The notes: generated from the letters alone by a model not told the origin. Shown: positions 1 through 12,127, counted from the stretch's first letter. The stretch: 64,000 nt of DNA from Listeria weihenstephanensis (GCF_003534205.1 NZ_CP011102.1:1-64000), one strand, 5' to 3'. Translations and numbers: made by a program.

Positions 1-16
1 AGTCGTTTTCAGTGGT

Positions 17-151
17 CTACGCAGATAAAACTTTTCTTCCTTTACGACGACGACTAGCTAAAACTCTACGTCCGTTTTTAGAACTCATACGTTGACGGAA
101 ACCATGTACTTTTTTTCTTTTACGTTTACTTGGTTGATATGTTCTTTTCAT
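17..151 (-). CDS. rpmH: 50S ribosomal protein L34
   Basis: A 44-residue, very basic protein beginning [14 protein letters not shown] and ending RKGRKVLSA, the signature of bacterial L34, a structural protein of the large ribosomal subunit. Length equals the family norm. The ATG is preceded by an AGGAGG Shine-Dalgarno (complement of 158-164). It is transcribed leftward away from the origin; in Firmicutes it heads rpmH-rnpA-yidC-jag, whose other members would lie left of this window. Its upstream region is shared with oriC. Confidence 0.97.
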   Translation of the reverse strand: MKRTYQPSKRKRKKVHGFRQRMSSKNGRRVLASRRRKGRKVLSA

Positions 152-339
152 TAATTACACCTCCTAATAAGGGTCTACTACAAATTTACTCGTATAGACA
201 GTCTTAGACATTGTACAGAAATATACGAGATTTGTCAATATACTTCCTAATAAAGCAAAATATAAAAACTCTATCTTCCATAATACCATATTTTCAAACT
301 GATATATACCCATTCCTATGATTTTTTTTAACTATTTTA

Positions 340-740
340 TTCTGTGGATAACGTGAAATATAATCAAAAAGCCCTAAAATAGCTCTATTTTTGTGGATAA
401 CTATCGATATTCACTAAAAGTTATGCACAATTAGGGGGTAGTTAACCACAGGTGCTTGTGGATAACTAAAATACTCTTATTTTCTTATACAGTCCTAGTT
501 CACAAGTTATGCACAAGCTCATATCCTGTGGACATCTTTTTTCAACATCTTCATAACTTTGTGGATAGAATTTGAAATCCCTTGCGATTGTGATGTTTTT
601 CTGATATTATATCAATTGTCGAATAGAAAAATATTTGGGGATAACATTATTTATCCACAGTTAGCTTTTGCTTTGTGGATAACTTCTAAACAACCCCTGT
701 ATAACTTTATCCACGGCTTTAATCCTCTGTGGATAACTTT
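340..740. other. oriC: oriC: DnaA-box cluster upstream of dnaA (incA-type region)
   Basis: The 618-bp gap between rpmH and dnaA is packed with 9-mers matching the DnaA box TTATNCACA or its complement. Exact TGTGGATAA copies lie at 343-351, 392-400, 457-465, 674-682 and 728-736, and TTATCCACA lies at 651-659. TTATGCACA copies lie at 421-429 and 507-515. One-mismatch boxes lie at 442-450, 560-568, 636-644 and 707-715. A bipartite origin with boxes on both sides of dnaA is known in Bacillus. A 64-codon ORF across 559-753 is read as chance. Confidence 0.93.
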
Positions 741-769
741 TACGTCTATTTAAAAAGGGGGGAATACTA

Positions 770-2128
770 GTGCAAACAATGGAAGACATATGGAACGAAA
801 CCTTACGCATCGTCAAACAAAATATGAGCAAGCCGAGTTATGATACTTGGATGAAATCTACCACCGCTCATTCGCTTGAAGGAAGTACATTTATCGTTAC
901 CGCTCCAAACAATTTTGTTCGAGATTGGCTTGAAAAAAGTTACTCGCAATTTATCGCTAATATCCTGCAGGAAATTACGGGAGAAAATTTTGATGTCCGC
1001 TTTATTGATGGTGAGCAAGATGAGGTATTTGATAATTACATTCCGCCAAAACCGCGTAATTTAGAAGATGAATTGGATGAAGAAAATTCCAAGCATATGT
1101 TAAATCCACGTTATGTTTTTGATACTTTTGTCATTGGTTCTGGAAATCGTTTTGCCCACGCAGCTTCACTCGCAGTAGCGGAAGCACCGGCCAAAGCGTA
1201 TAATCCACTCTTTATTTATGGTGGCGTTGGTCTTGGAAAAACGCATTTAATGCACGCCATCGGTCACTATGTTTTAGAGCATAAAACCAACGCAAAAGTG
1301 ATGTATCTTTCTAGTGAGAAATTTACAAATGAATTTATTAACTCTATTCGAGAAAATAAAGCAGAAGAATTTCGGAATAAATATCGTAACGTCGATGTAC
1401 TATTGATTGATGATATTCAATTTTTAGCTGGAAAAGAAGGAACGCAAGAAGAATTTTTCCATACATTCAATACGCTTTACGATGAGCAAAAACAGATTAT
1501 TATTTCAAGTGATCGCCCGCCAAAAGAAATTCCAACCCTTGAAGATCGCTTACGTTCGCGCTTTGAGTGGGGTCTCATCACAGATATTACACCACCAGAT
1601 TTAGAAACAAGAATCGCGATTTTGCGCAAAAAAGCAAAAGCTGATGGACTTGATATTCCGAATGAGGTTATGCTTTATATCGCGAACCAAATTGATTCGA
1701 ATATTCGTGAGCTTGAGGGTGCACTTATTCGCGTTGTTGCTTATTCTTCTCTTGTGAACAAGGATATCAATGCTAATTTAGCTGCAGAAGCGCTGAAAGA
1801 TATCATTCCAAATTCCAAATCCCATGTGATCCGAATTCCTGATATTCAAGAAGCAGTCGGCGAATATTATCACGTTCGTTTAGAAGATTTCAAAGCAAAA
1901 AAACGGACGCAAAGCATTGCCTACCCTAGACAAATCGCGATGTACCTATCCCGAGAACTAACCGATGCTTCCCTACCAAAAATAGGAGAAGAATTTGGTG
2001 GACGCGACCATACAACAGTTATTCACGCACACGAAAAAATTTCGCAACTGCTGAAAATAGATCAGAATTTAAAAAATGACCTGGCGGAGATAGAGAAAAA
2101 TTTGAGGAAACCTAAGAATTTGTTCTAG
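770..2128 (+). CDS. dnaA: Chromosomal replication initiator DnaA
   Basis: This is the AAA+ initiator that binds DnaA boxes, melts oriC and loads the helicase; it is also a transcription factor. The 452-residue length is normal. Visible parts are an N-terminal helicase-interaction domain (residues 1-85), a short acidic linker, Walker [10 protein letters not shown] near residue 151, Walker B LLIDDIQF near 215, and the C-terminal box-binding signature [13 protein letters not shown] near 411. The start is a GTG at 770, chosen because AAGGGGGGAA ends 6 bases upstream; the next in-frame ATG is three codons later. It is flanked on both sides by DnaA boxes, so autoregulation is expected. dnaN follows after the unwinding region. 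Confidence 0.98.
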   Translation: MQTMEDIWNETLRIVKQNMSKPSYDTWMKSTTAHSLEGSTFIVTAPNNFVRDWLEKSYSQFIANILQEITGENFDVRFIDGEQDEVFDNYIPPKPRNLEDELDEENSKHMLNPRYVFDTFVIGSGNRFAHAASLAVAEAPAKAYNPLFIYGGVGLGKTHLMHAIGHYVLEHKTNAKVMYLSSEKFTNEFINSIRENKAEEFRNKYRNVDVLLIDDIQFLAGKEGTQEEFFHTFNTLYDEQKQIIISSDRPPKEIPTLEDRLRSRFEWGLITDITPPDLETRIAILRKKAKADGLDIPNEVMLYIANQIDSNIRELEGALIRVVAYSSLVNKDINANLAAEALKDIIPNSKSHVIRIPDIQEAVGEYYHVRLEDFKAKKRTQSIAYPRQIAMYLSRELTDASLPKIGEEFGGRDHTTVIHAHEKISQLLKIDQNLKNDLAEIEKNLRKPKNLF

Positions 2129-2180
2129 AACTATAAATGGAATACATGCTCTAAATCAGCAAGTAATGTCTCAACAACTC

Positions 2181-2330
2181 TGTGGATACTGTGGATAAGT
2201 TGTACACACTTACCAACAAGTTATCAACATGTGGAAAACTTTGCGGTTCATAGGCTACAACCTACTTATCCACAAATCCACAGGCCCTATTACTATTACT
2301 ACTATTTTTTTATTAATTAATTAAACATAT
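2181..2330. other. incC-type origin: DnaA boxes, DnaA-trio array and AT-rich unwinding element
   Basis: The dnaA-dnaN gap holds boxes TGTGGATAC (2181-2189), TGTGGATAA (2190-2198), TTATCAACA (2221-2229), TGTGGAAAA (2230-2238) and TTATCCACA (2266-2274). After the last box come a short GC-rich patch and then six consecutive triplets at 2287-2304 reading CTA TTA CTA TTA CTA CTA, that is TAG/TAA triplets on the other strand, followed by an all-AT stretch to about 2325. Box, GC patch, trio array and AT tract is the order described for the Bacillus subtilis basal unwinding system, in which DnaA-trios guide DnaA onto single-stranded DNA. Confidence 0.85.
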
Positions 2331-2382
2331 TTGGTTAGAAATGCTATACTTAGAAAAAGAAATTAAAGATGGGGGAATTCTC

Positions 2383-3528
2383 ATGAAATTTGTAATTCAG
2401 CGCGATCGTCTTGTTCAAGCGGTAAACGAAGTAACGCGTGCTATTTCTTCAAGGACTACTATTCCAATTTTGACGGGAATTAAAATCACTGTAAATGACG
2501 AAGGTGTCACATTAACTGGTAGTGACTCAGATATTTCTATTGAAGCATTTATCCCTTTGATTGAAAATGATGAAGTTTTAGTCGAAGTTGAAAATTTTGG
2601 CGGTATTGTTCTGCAAGCTCGTTATTTTGGTGATATTGTTCGTCGTTTACCTGACGAAAACGTTGAACTGGAAGTAACAACAAACTATCAAACCAATATT
2701 CGTTCTGGTCAAGCCTCGTTTAATCTTATCGGACTTGATCCTGCAGAATATCCTAAATTACCGGAAGTTACTGCTGGTAAAAGTATTCAAATTCCTATTT
2801 CAGTACTTAAAAATATTATTCGCCAGACCGTTTTTGCTGTTTCTGCGATTGAAGTTCGTCCTGTTTTAACTGGTGTGAACTGGATTATTAAGAATAATGT
2901 CTTAACTGCTGTTGCAACGGATAGCCATCGTCTTGCCTTGCGCGAAATTCCACTTGCAACGGAAATCGATGAGGAATACAATATTGTGATTCCTGGAAAA
3001 AGCTTATCTGAACTAAATAAAATTTTAGATGAAGGTACAGAATCAATCGAAATGGTACTTGCTAACAACCAAATTTTATTTAAACTCAAAGATTTGCTGT
3101 TTTATTCGCGCTTATTGGAAGGTAGTTATCCTGATACATCGAGGCTTATCCCTACTGAAACCAAGTCTGATCTAATTATTAACGCAAAATCATTTTTACA
3201 GGCGATCGATCGTGCTTCCCTACTTGCTCGTGAAAATAGAAATAACGTGATCAAATTAATGACGTTAGAAAATGGTCAAGTGGAAGTTTCCTCGAATTCT
3301 CCTGAGGTCGGAAATGTTTCGGAAAAAGTATTTAGCCAAACCTTTACTGGTGAAGAATTGAAGATTTCGTTTAACGGAAAATACATGATGGATGCTCTGC
3401 GTGCCTTTGATGGTGCCGATATTCAGATTTCATTTTCTGGAACAATGCGTCCGTTCGTATTACGTCCAAAAGATGCTGAAAATCCAAATGAAATTCTGCA
3501 ATTGATTACACCTGTTCGTACGTACTAA
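2383..3528 (+). CDS. dnaN: DNA polymerase III subunit beta (sliding clamp)
   Basis: The ring-shaped processivity clamp of the replicase and a hub for mismatch-repair and ligase partners. The 381-residue protein begins MKFVIQRDRLVQAVNEV and ends LITPVRTY, the typical clamp C-terminus, and shows the three-fold beta-clamp organisation. An upstream in-frame ATG at 2341 exists, but the GGGGGAA Shine-Dalgarno at 2371-2377 fits the ATG at 2383 and the family N-terminus starts there. It sits directly after the origin unwinding region and is followed by a terminator, so it ends the dnaA-dnaN unit. Confidence 0.97.
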   Translation: MKFVIQRDRLVQAVNEVTRAISSRTTIPILTGIKITVNDEGVTLTGSDSDISIEAFIPLIENDEVLVEVENFGGIVLQARYFGDIVRRLPDENVELEVTTNYQTNIRSGQASFNLIGLDPAEYPKLPEVTAGKSIQIPISVLKNIIRQTVFAVSAIEVRPVLTGVNWIIKNNVLTAVATDSHRLALREIPLATEIDEEYNIVIPGKSLSELNKILDEGTESIEMVLANNQILFKLKDLLFYSRLLEGSYPDTSRLIPTETKSDLIINAKSFLQAIDRASLLARENRNNVIKLMTLENGQVEVSSNSPEVGNVSEKVFSQTFTGEELKISFNGKYMMDALRAFDGADIQISFSGTMRPFVLRPKDAENPNEILQLITPVRTY

Positions 3529-3539
3529 CAAATTACTTG

Positions 3540-3568
3540 CCCGCTCAGTGAAAATTGGGTGGGTTTTT
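3540..3568 (+). terminator. Intrinsic terminator after dnaN
   Basis: CCCGCTCA (3540-3547) pairs with TTGGGTGG-type bases 3556-3563 using two G-U pairs, an 8-base stem followed by TTTTT. Confidence 0.75.
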
Positions 3569-3634
3569 GTGTTTGATGCAATACATAGTTTAGAGAAATG
3601 GAGTCTGGGCCATTAGTTTGGAAGGAGTTCTGGC

Positions 3635-4981
3635 ATGATTAAAGATATGACCAAAGGAAATCCGACAAAAACCATTTTTTATTTTGCGATGCCGATGCTG
3701 CTTGGGAATTTATTTCAGCAATTTTACACGATGGTTGATGCAATGATTGTAGGAAAATTTGTTGGTGTGAATGCGCTTGCTGCTGTTGGAGCGACAAATG
3801 CGCTTAACTTTTTCATCATCTCGCTAGTAATTGGCTTGATGAGTGGGGTTTCAGTTGTTGTGGCGCAATATTTTGGATTTCAGGATTATCATAAATTAAA
3901 ACAAGTTATTGCCACTGCGAGTATTATGATTGTTGCGGTATCAGTGGTTTTGACGGTTATTGGAATTTTACTCGCTAAACCGTTATTGCTTCTTTTAAGA
4001 ACGCCAGCGGAAATATTAGATGATTCCCACCTTTTCCTGACGATTTTATTTATCGGGATTTTGCCAATGGGGCTTTATAATGGGGTTTCGGCGATTTTGC
4101 GGGCACTCGGAAATTCAGTGACACCGCTTTATTTTCTTATCCTTTCATCACTGCTTAACATCGCGCTAAGTTTTTGGTTCGTTGTTGGATTTAATTTAGG
4201 AGTTGGCGGTGCAGCTGGAGCAACCGTTGTCAGTCAGCTTGTCGCTGCCATCCTGTGTATTATTTATGCTTATCGGCATGTCCCTTTTATGCGTTTGAAA
4301 AAGCAAGATATTCATTTTGATCTGCTGATTTTTAAAGAAATTTTCCGGATTGCTTTTCCATCGGCGCTGCAAGGTTCCTTTATTTCGATTGGAAATATGG
4401 CGATTCAAGGCTTGATTAATAGTTTTGGCGCGACGGTTGTAGCTGCATATACCGCGGCGAGTCGGATTGATTCGCTCACATATCAGCCAGGAATTGCTTT
4501 TGGTGCGGCTTCTTCGATGTTTGCTGGTCAAAATATGGGTGCTGGCAAAATTGATCGCGTGAAACAGGGCTTTTGGTCTGGGATAAAAGTAGTTACCGTT
4601 GTTAGCTTAGCGATAACTGTATTAGTACAGTTATTCGCGCACCAATTTTTAACATTGTTTTTAGACAGTTCTGCCACGGAAGCTTTATCTATCGGAACAG
4701 GTTATTTGAAAATTGTGTCACTTTTCTACGTTGTCGTCGGCATTTTATTCGTTGTTCGTGAAACATTGCGTGGAACGGGTGATGCGATTGTGCCGCTTTG
4801 GATGGGAATTTTTGAGCTAGCATCTCGACTTGCAATTGGCTTTATTTTATCTCAATTTTTAGGGTACATGGGCTTATGGTGGGCGACTCCGGTGGCTTGG
4901 GTAAGTGCTACGCTGCTTGGACTTGGGCGTTATAAGTCGGGGAAATGGATGCGAAAAGCTGTTATCAAGAAAGATCTATAG
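3635..4981 (+). CDS. MATE-family multidrug/Na+ antiporter-type efflux protein
   Basis: A 448-residue integral membrane protein with about twelve hydrophobic segments and the MATE N-terminus (MIKDMTKGNPTKTIFYFAMPMLLGNLFQQFYTMVDAMIVG-like pattern). MATE proteins export cationic drugs or metabolites in exchange for Na+ or H+; the substrate cannot be read from sequence. AAGGAG 8 bases before the ATG supports the start. In Listeria a MATE gene is known at this position between dnaN and yaaA, so this is a lineage feature rather than a recent insertion. It is preceded by the dnaN terminator, so it has its own promoter. Confidence 0.9.
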   Translation: MIKDMTKGNPTKTIFYFAMPMLLGNLFQQFYTMVDAMIVGKFVGVNALAAVGATNALNFFIISLVIGLMSGVSVVVAQYFGFQDYHKLKQVIATASIMIVAVSVVLTVIGILLAKPLLLLLRTPAEILDDSHLFLTILFIGILPMGLYNGVSAILRALGNSVTPLYFLILSSLLNIALSFWFVVGFNLGVGGAAGATVVSQLVAAILCIIYAYRHVPFMRLKKQDIHFDLLIFKEIFRIAFPSALQGSFISIGNMAIQGLINSFGATVVAAYTAASRIDSLTYQPGIAFGAASSMFAGQNMGAGKIDRVKQGFWSGIKVVTVVSLAITVLVQLFAHQFLTLFLDSSATEALSIGTGYLKIVSLFYVVVGILFVVRETLRGTGDAIVPLWMGIFELASRLAIGFILSQFLGYMGLWWATPVAWVSATLLGLGRYKSGKWMRKAVIKKDL

Positions 4982-5029
4982 TAGAATAAGAAGTGGAATA
5001 TAGAAAGTGAAAACAAAGGAGTAGAAATA

Positions 5030-5524
5030 ATGTTTATAAGAAAACTACCTTTAGAAAAATGGGAAAAAGCCTCGGAATTAGGTGTTTTTAGGGAACAAAA
5101 GGCGTATGTAGATTCTGTTGCGGATTCTTTAATACGGATTGATGATGAACCGGAAGATTCGAATATCGTCTATAATCCATACGGTGTTTACTCGGAAGAC
5201 GATTTGGTCGGCTTTATTTTGTATACGTATGAGGAAGATTCCAAGGATAATCATTGGATATCTGGCTTCTTGATCGATAAAGATTATCAACATCAAGGTG
5301 TCGGACGTCGCGCTTTGGAACAATTAGTTGATTTTGTATTTGTGAAGAATCCGGAAAGTATTGAAGTGAAGTTGAGCGTGTCTCCAGAAAATTTAATTGC
5401 GAAGAATTTATTTTTATCCGTCGGGTTTAAAGAAGCTGGTTGGAAAAAGGAAAATGAAGATGTTTTGTGCTTTAAGAACAAAAACCCGCTGAGAAGCCCC
5501 ATATTTATTTATAAACCAAAATAA
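5030..5524 (+). CDS. GNAT-family N-acetyltransferase
   Basis: A 164-residue protein with the acetyl-CoA-binding pattern of GNAT enzymes: a beta strand (HWISGFLIDKDYQHQG) then the Q/R-x-x-G-x-G/A signature HQGVGRRAL near residues 86-94, and a C-terminal half with LSVSPENLIAKNLFLSVGF, the usual N-x-x-A-x-x-x-Y/F-x-x-x-G-F element. It resembles spermidine/diamine acetyltransferases of the BltD kind, but the acceptor is not determinable. AAAGGAG precedes the ATG. It lies 48 bases after the MATE gene and may be cotranscribed. Confidence 0.82.
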   Translation: MFIRKLPLEKWEKASELGVFREQKAYVDSVADSLIRIDDEPEDSNIVYNPYGVYSEDDLVGFILYTYEEDSKDNHWISGFLIDKDYQHQGVGRRALEQLVDFVFVKNPESIEVKLSVSPENLIAKNLFLSVGFKEAGWKKENEDVLCFKNKNPLRSPIFIYKPK

Positions 5525-5632
5525 TATCCCCCTCCTAGTTTTGATAAAATCGGCTAAAAAACGCATATATAAATAATTTCGTTGTGTTCTGGCTGATTTT
5601 CTAGTAAAATAGAGGAATAGGGCTTATTAAGA

Positions 5633-5866
5633 TTGGACGTGAAAAAAATGGCGGAAAGTATTAAAATCAATACCGAATATATTACACTTGGGCAACTGCT
5701 TCAAATGATGGACGTTATCTCGAGCGGCGGCATGGCGAAAGCTTTTTTAAGTGAAAACATGGTGTATATAAACGGAGAAGAAGATAATCGTCGCGGTCGT
5801 AAATTACGAAACGGTGATGTAGTCTTAGTTCCTGGTGAGGGTAAAATCCAGATCCAACAAGGCTGA
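5633..5866 (+). CDS. yaaA: S4-domain RNA-binding protein YaaA
   Basis: A short S4-like protein ([34 protein letters not shown]) of the YaaA family found directly before recF in most Firmicutes. The S4 fold binds RNA, and YaaA is linked to ribosome assembly. The start is uncertain: TTG at 5633, GTG at 5639 and ATG at 5648 are in frame. AGGG at 5619-5622 fits the TTG best, while the family N-terminus would be satisfied by the ATG ([16 protein letters not shown]). recF begins 22 bases after the stop. Confidence 0.88.
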   Translation: MDVKKMAESIKINTEYITLGQLLQMMDVISSGGMAKAFLSENMVYINGEEDNRRGRKLRNGDVVLVPGEGKIQIQQG

Positions 5867-5888
5867 TCAAAGAAGGATAAGGGATTAT

Positions 5889-7001
5889 ATGCATTTAGAG
5901 AATCTAGTATTGCGCCAATTTCGCAACTATAAAGAACAAGAATTGACATTTGATAACAAGGTCAATGTTTTTTTAGGCGAAAACGCGCAAGGTAAGACGA
6001 ATCTTTTGGAAGCTATTTTATTACTCGCAGTTGCGAAATCACATCGAACGACAAATGATAAGGATTTCATCAGTTGGGATGCCGAATCTGCAAAAATTGA
6101 AGGTCGCGTCGAAAAACATGGGCAATCGGTTCCACTAGAGCTAACGCTGACACAAAAAGGCAAGAAAGCTAAGGTTAACCATTTAGAACAGAAGAAGCTA
6201 AGCCAATATGTCGGGAATTTGAATGTCGTCATGTTTGCACCAGAGGATTTGTCGCTTGTAAAAGGTGCGCCGGGTGTGAGAAGACGCTTCATCAATATGG
6301 AAATCGGCCAAATGCAGCCGGTTTACTTGCATGATTTGAGTCAGTATCAACGCATTCTGCAACAACGCAATCATTTTTTAAAGCAAGCGCAAATCAAGCG
6401 CAAACACGATCCAACGATGTGGCAAATTTTAACCGAACAATTTATTGAAGTTGCGGTAAAGTTAACGAAGCGTCGGGCGGATTTCATTGAAAGGTTGGAG
6501 CAATTCGCGGTTCCAATCCATTTTGAGATTTCGCGTGAACTGGAGAATTTGAAATTAGAATACAAGCCATCTGTGGAGCTTGAGGGTTCGAGTATAGCGG
6601 AATGGCAAGCGAATTTATATAAAAAAATGGAATCTATCGCTCAAAGAGAAATCGATCGAGGTGTTACGCTGATTGGCCCACATCGAGATGATCTCTTCTT
6701 TTATGTCAATGATCAAAATGTGCAGGTGTTTGGTTCGCAAGGCCAGCAGCGCACAACGGCTCTTTCTGTGAAACTTGCAGAAATTGATTTGATTTTTGAA
6801 GAAACGGGCGAATATCCTGTATTGCTGTTAGATGATGTGCTTAGTGAACTAGATGATTTTAGACAATCTCACTTGTTGGCCGCGATTCAAGGTAAGGTGC
6901 AGACGTTTGTAACAACGACAAGCATTGATGGTATAGATCATCAAACGCTGAAGGACGCGACGACATTTTGGGTTGAAAAAGGTACGGTAACAAGGAAATG
7001 A
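5889..7001 (+). CDS. recF: DNA replication/repair protein RecF
   Basis: An SMC-like ATPase that helps RecO/RecR load RecA at gaps and stalled forks. The 370-residue protein begins [21 protein letters not shown]. It carries Walker [14 protein letters not shown] near residue 30, the ABC-type signature [13 protein letters not shown] near 285, and Walker [12 protein letters not shown] near 318. An in-frame TTG extends upstream to 5835 across the yaaA end, but AAGGATAAGGG immediately before 5889 and the conserved N-terminus fix the ATG there. Gene order yaaA-recF-gyrB is canonical. Confidence 0.97.
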   Translation: MHLENLVLRQFRNYKEQELTFDNKVNVFLGENAQGKTNLLEAILLLAVAKSHRTTNDKDFISWDAESAKIEGRVEKHGQSVPLELTLTQKGKKAKVNHLEQKKLSQYVGNLNVVMFAPEDLSLVKGAPGVRRRFINMEIGQMQPVYLHDLSQYQRILQQRNHFLKQAQIKRKHDPTMWQILTEQFIEVAVKLTKRRADFIERLEQFAVPIHFEISRELENLKLEYKPSVELEGSSIAEWQANLYKKMESIAQREIDRGVTLIGPHRDDLFFYVNDQNVQVFGSQGQQRTTALSVKLAEIDLIFEETGEYPVLLLDDVLSELDDFRQSHLLAAIQGKVQTFVTTTSIDGIDHQTLKDATTFWVEKGTVTRK

Positions 7002-7052
7002 TATCAAAATATAGTTTTGTAAACGGATAAAGAAAGCGCGGTGGAATGTTAG

Positions 7053-8993
<1,941 letters not shown>

Positions 8994-8996
8994 TCT

Positions 8997-9070
8997 CTCA
9001 GCGCACCAGCAAACGCTCCGCTTCGGTACTCACTTTTGCCTAGGAATTAAGCATTTGCTGGCGCGCTGAG
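8997..9070. repeat. Long imperfect hairpin in the gyrB-gyrA gap
   Basis: Bases 8997-9013 (CTCAGCGCACCAGCAAA) are the reverse complement of 9054-9070 except for one position, giving a 17-base stem around a 40-base loop. It starts four bases after the gyrB stop codon. There is no T-run after it, so it is not a standard terminator. It could be an mRNA-stabilising or processing structure, or a remnant of a small repeat. Confidence 0.7.
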
Positions 9071-9133
9071 GTTTCCCGTTTCAAGTCGGGGGACAAGAAC
9101 AAGACAAGGGGTAAGAGATTTAATAAATAATTA

Positions 9134-9149
9134 TATTTCCCGGGAAATA
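9134..9149. promoter_or_regulatory. Noc-binding site (NBS)
   Basis: TATTTCCCGGGAAATA is a perfect 16-base palindrome containing the Bacillus Noc-binding sequence ATTTCCCGGGAAAT. noc itself is in the window at 20859. It lies in the gyrB-gyrA gap, 53 bases before gyrA. Confidence 0.85.
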
Positions 9150-9202
9150 ATGCGGGGAATACATATCATATGTGTTGTAATTTGAAGGAGGTTTCTTGAA
9201 AA

Positions 9203-11716
9203 ATGTCAGAAACACCAGAGTCAAGAGTGACGGAAATCAATTTGAATAAAGAAATGCGTACTTCTTTTCTAGATTATGCGATGAGTGTTATTGTTGCTCG
9301 TGCTCTTCCAGATGTTAGAGATGGCTTGAAACCTGTTCATCGTCGTATTTTATATGCCATGAATGATCTTGGTATGACGTCTGATAAGGCTTATAAGAAA
9401 TCAGCGCGTATTGTTGGTGAAGTTATCGGTAAGTATCATCCACATGGTGATACGGCGGTTTATTTCACGATGGTTCGGATGGCGCAAGATTTTAGTTACC
9501 GTAATATGCTTGTTGATGGGCATGGTAACTTCGGGTCTGTCGATGGAGATATGGCGGCTGCGATGCGTTATACAGAGGCTAGAATGTCCAAAATTTCGAT
9601 GGAACTTTTGCGTGATATTAATAAAGATACAATCGATTATGTTGATAACTATGATGGTTCAGAGCGTGAGCCTAATATTTTGCCAGCTCGTTTTCCTAAC
9701 TTGCTTGTCAATGGTTCCTCAGGTATTGCGGTTGGGATGGCGACAAATATTCCAACGCATCATCTTGGTGAGGTTATTGATGGTGTTCTCGCGTTAAGTC
9801 ATGATCCTGATATTGAAATTCGTGAATTGATGGAGTATATTCCTGGTCCTGATTTCCCTACTGCTGGGATGATTATGGGACGCTCTGGAATCCGTCGTGC
9901 ATATGAAACTGGTCGTGGTTCTATCACGCTTCGTGCTCGTGTAGAGATTGAAACGAAGAGCAATGGTAAGGAAACAATTGTTATTACGGAGCTTCCGTAC
10001 CAAGTGAATAAGGCGCGTCTGCTTGAGCGTATTGCTGAACTTGCGCGTGAGAAGAAAATTGATGGTATTACATCAGCAAATGATGAGTCTGATCGTACTG
10101 GTATGCGGATGGTTATCGAGGTTCGTCGTGATGTTAGTGCTAGCGTTATTATTAACAACTTGTATAAAATGACAGCTCTTCAAACGACTTTTGGTATTAA
10201 CATGTTGGCGCTGGTTGCGAATCATCCAAAAGTGCTGAACTTGAAAGAGATCTTATATCATTATTTAGAGCATCAAAAAATCGTTATTCGCCGCCGTACG
10301 GAATTTGAACTGCGTAAAGCTGAGGCTCGCGCACATATTCTTGAAGGTTTGCGAATTGCTCTTGATAATATTGATGCAGTTATAAAATTGATTCGTGCTT
10401 CGAAAACAGCAGATGTTGCCAAAGAAGGTTTGATGACACAATTTAATCTTTCTGATAAACAAGCACAAGCGATTCTTGATATGCGTTTGCAACGTTTAAC
10501 AGGTTTGGAACGCGATAAAATTGAAGACGAATTTAATAGTTTGATGGCTCTTATCACAGATCTAAAAGAAATTTTAGGAAATGAAGAGCGCATTTTAGAG
10601 ATTATTCGTGAAGAACTAACGGAAATCAAAGAGAAGTATGCTGATAAACGCCGTACAGAAATTTTGGCGGGTGATTTGGTAAGCTTGGAAGATGAAGATT
10701 TGATTCCTGAAGAGGAAGTTGCGATTACACTTACGAATAAAGGCTATATCAAGCGTTTGCCACTTTCTACTTATCGTAGTCAGCGCCGTGGTGGTCGTGG
10801 TGTGCAAGGAATGGGCACGCATGAAGATGATTTCGTAGAGCATCTTGTTGCTACGAGTACGCATGATACGCTGCTATTCTTTACGAATACTGGGAAAGTT
10901 TACCGCGCGAAAGGGTATGAAATTCCTGAATATAGCCGTACTGCAAAAGGGATTCCGATCATTAACTTGCTAGGAATTGAGAGTCAGGAAAAAGTGAATG
11001 CCGTGATTAACTTGCGTGAGTTCACAGATGATCAGTACCTGTTCTTTACAACAAAACTTGGCGTCGTGAAGCGTAGTACGTTAACGCAATTCGCGAAAAT
11101 TCGTCAAAGTGGTTTGCGTGCCGTTGAACTTCGCGAAAATGATGAGTTGATTTCTGTTCAAATGACAGATGGTAGCAAGAAAATCATCATTGGAACGAAA
11201 TTTGGCCAATCGATTTACTTTGAGGAAACGGATATCCGTGTCATGGGTCGTACAGCGGCTGGTGTGCGTGGTATACGCCTTCGTGAAGACGATGAGGTTA
11301 TTGGTATGGAAATCCTTGAAGACGACGAGAAAGTGCTTGTCGTGACGGAGAAGGGCTATGGCAAGCAAACGTTAGCTGCACAGTATCCGCTTCGTAATCG
11401 TGGCGGTATGGGTGTTAAAACCGTAACTATCACGGAGAAAAACGGAAATCTTGTCGCTCTTAAAACCGTAACTGGCGAGGAAGACTTGATGCTGATGACT
11501 ATTGGTGGCGTTCTGATTCGCTTCTCAGTTGGAGATATTTCACAAACCGGCCGTAGCGCAATGGGTGTGAAACTGATTCGCCTTGATGATGAGGAATTTG
11601 TTGCAACAGTAGCAAAAGTTCCGAAAGAAGAAGAGGACGAGTTTGTGGATGAGGAAGATGATGCGGTGGAAACAACACCAGTTGAAGATGTAGAGAATGA
11701 TATAACAGAAGAATAA
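9203..11716 (+). CDS. gyrA: DNA gyrase subunit A
   Basis: The DNA-cleaving subunit of gyrase. The 837-residue protein has the winged-helix/tower breakage domain with catalytic Tyr in [11 protein letters not shown] near residue 123, the [17 protein letters not shown] coiled-coil end, and six C-terminal beta-pinwheel repeats including the GyrA box QRRGGRG (residues about 531-537). The tail after residue 808 is strongly acidic. In the quinolone-resistance region the sequence reads [12 protein letters not shown], that is Thr84 and Phe88, where susceptible gyrases usually have Ser84 and an acidic residue at 88. GAAGGAGG lies 9 bases before the ATG. A terminator follows. Confidence 0.98.
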   Translation: MSETPESRVTEINLNKEMRTSFLDYAMSVIVARALPDVRDGLKPVHRRILYAMNDLGMTSDKAYKKSARIVGEVIGKYHPHGDTAVYFTMVRMAQDFSYRNMLVDGHGNFGSVDGDMAAAMRYTEARMSKISMELLRDINKDTIDYVDNYDGSEREPNILPARFPNLLVNGSSGIAVGMATNIPTHHLGEVIDGVLALSHDPDIEIRELMEYIPGPDFPTAGMIMGRSGIRRAYETGRGSITLRARVEIETKSNGKETIVITELPYQVNKARLLERIAELAREKKIDGITSANDESDRTGMRMVIEVRRDVSASVIINNLYKMTALQTTFGINMLALVANHPKVLNLKEILYHYLEHQKIVIRRRTEFELRKAEARAHILEGLRIALDNIDAVIKLIRASKTADVAKEGLMTQFNLSDKQAQAILDMRLQRLTGLERDKIEDEFNSLMALITDLKEILGNEERILEIIREELTEIKEKYADKRRTEILAGDLVSLEDEDLIPEEEVAITLTNKGYIKRLPLSTYRSQRRGGRGVQGMGTHEDDFVEHLVATSTHDTLLFFTNTGKVYRAKGYEIPEYSRTAKGIPIINLLGIESQEKVNAVINLREFTDDQYLFFTTKLGVVKRSTLTQFAKIRQSGLRAVELRENDELISVQMTDGSKKIIIGTKFGQSIYFEETDIRVMGRTAAGVRGIRLREDDEVIGMEILEDDEKVLVVTEKGYGKQTLAAQYPLRNRGGMGVKTVTITEKNGNLVALKTVTGEEDLMLMTIGGVLIRFSVGDISQTGRSAMGVKLIRLDDEEFVATVAKVPKEEEDEFVDEEDDAVETTPVEDVENDITEE

Positions 11717-11727
11717 TTTTAGGTGGA

Positions 11728-11769
11728 TAGAGTAAGTATCTGGATATACTGGATACTGCTCTATTTTTG
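11728..11769 (+). terminator. Terminator after gyrA
   Basis: TAGAG and GTATC (11728-11740) pair with GATAC and CTCTA (11752-11763) around an 11-base loop, then TTTTT. It ends the gyrB-gyrA unit. Confidence 0.8.
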
Positions 11770-12127
11770 TTTGAGTCTGACCTATGTGTACTACAGTCCC
11801 CATTAAAAAATGAATATTCATGTAAAATAATAAATGAACCAATTTCATAATTCAAAAGCGTTGCGGCACAGTGACTTTCAGAACGTCAAAAAAGTCTACC
11901 TCCCATGTCATTCATGTGAATACCATAAAATCACTAATGCGAGGTTTTCAAATCTCTTTGCCTGAGCTATTTCAAAATAAAATGGATTATTATTCCTTCA
12001 AAAACAAAAGCGGAGTTATGAAATTGATTCAAATATATATATCGACTTGCTCATAAATTAACAATAGTATATAATACAAATAAATACCTGTATTATATTT
12101 CTAATTAGAGGGATTTGGAGGACACAT
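11770..12127 (+). promoter_or_regulatory. Gyrase-to-ABC-operon gap with sigma-A promoter
   Basis: AT-rich gap with no supportable gene; a 61-codon ORF at 11871-12056 has no Shine-Dalgarno and no recognisable family. The one clear signal is a promoter: TTGCTC (12047-12052), a 17-base spacer, then TATAAT (12070-12075), 53 bases before the first permease ATG. It should drive the whole operon to 16423. The composition change from gyrA is abrupt, marking the left edge of an accessory segment. Confidence 0.75.

Noticed and set aside
559-753. 64-codon ORF within oriC
   Set aside because: It is built from DnaA boxes, has no Shine-Dalgarno and no recognisable product.
11871-12056. 61-codon ORF between gyrA and the ABC operon
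   Set aside because: No Shine-Dalgarno, no family resemblance, and it overlaps the -35 of the promoter.
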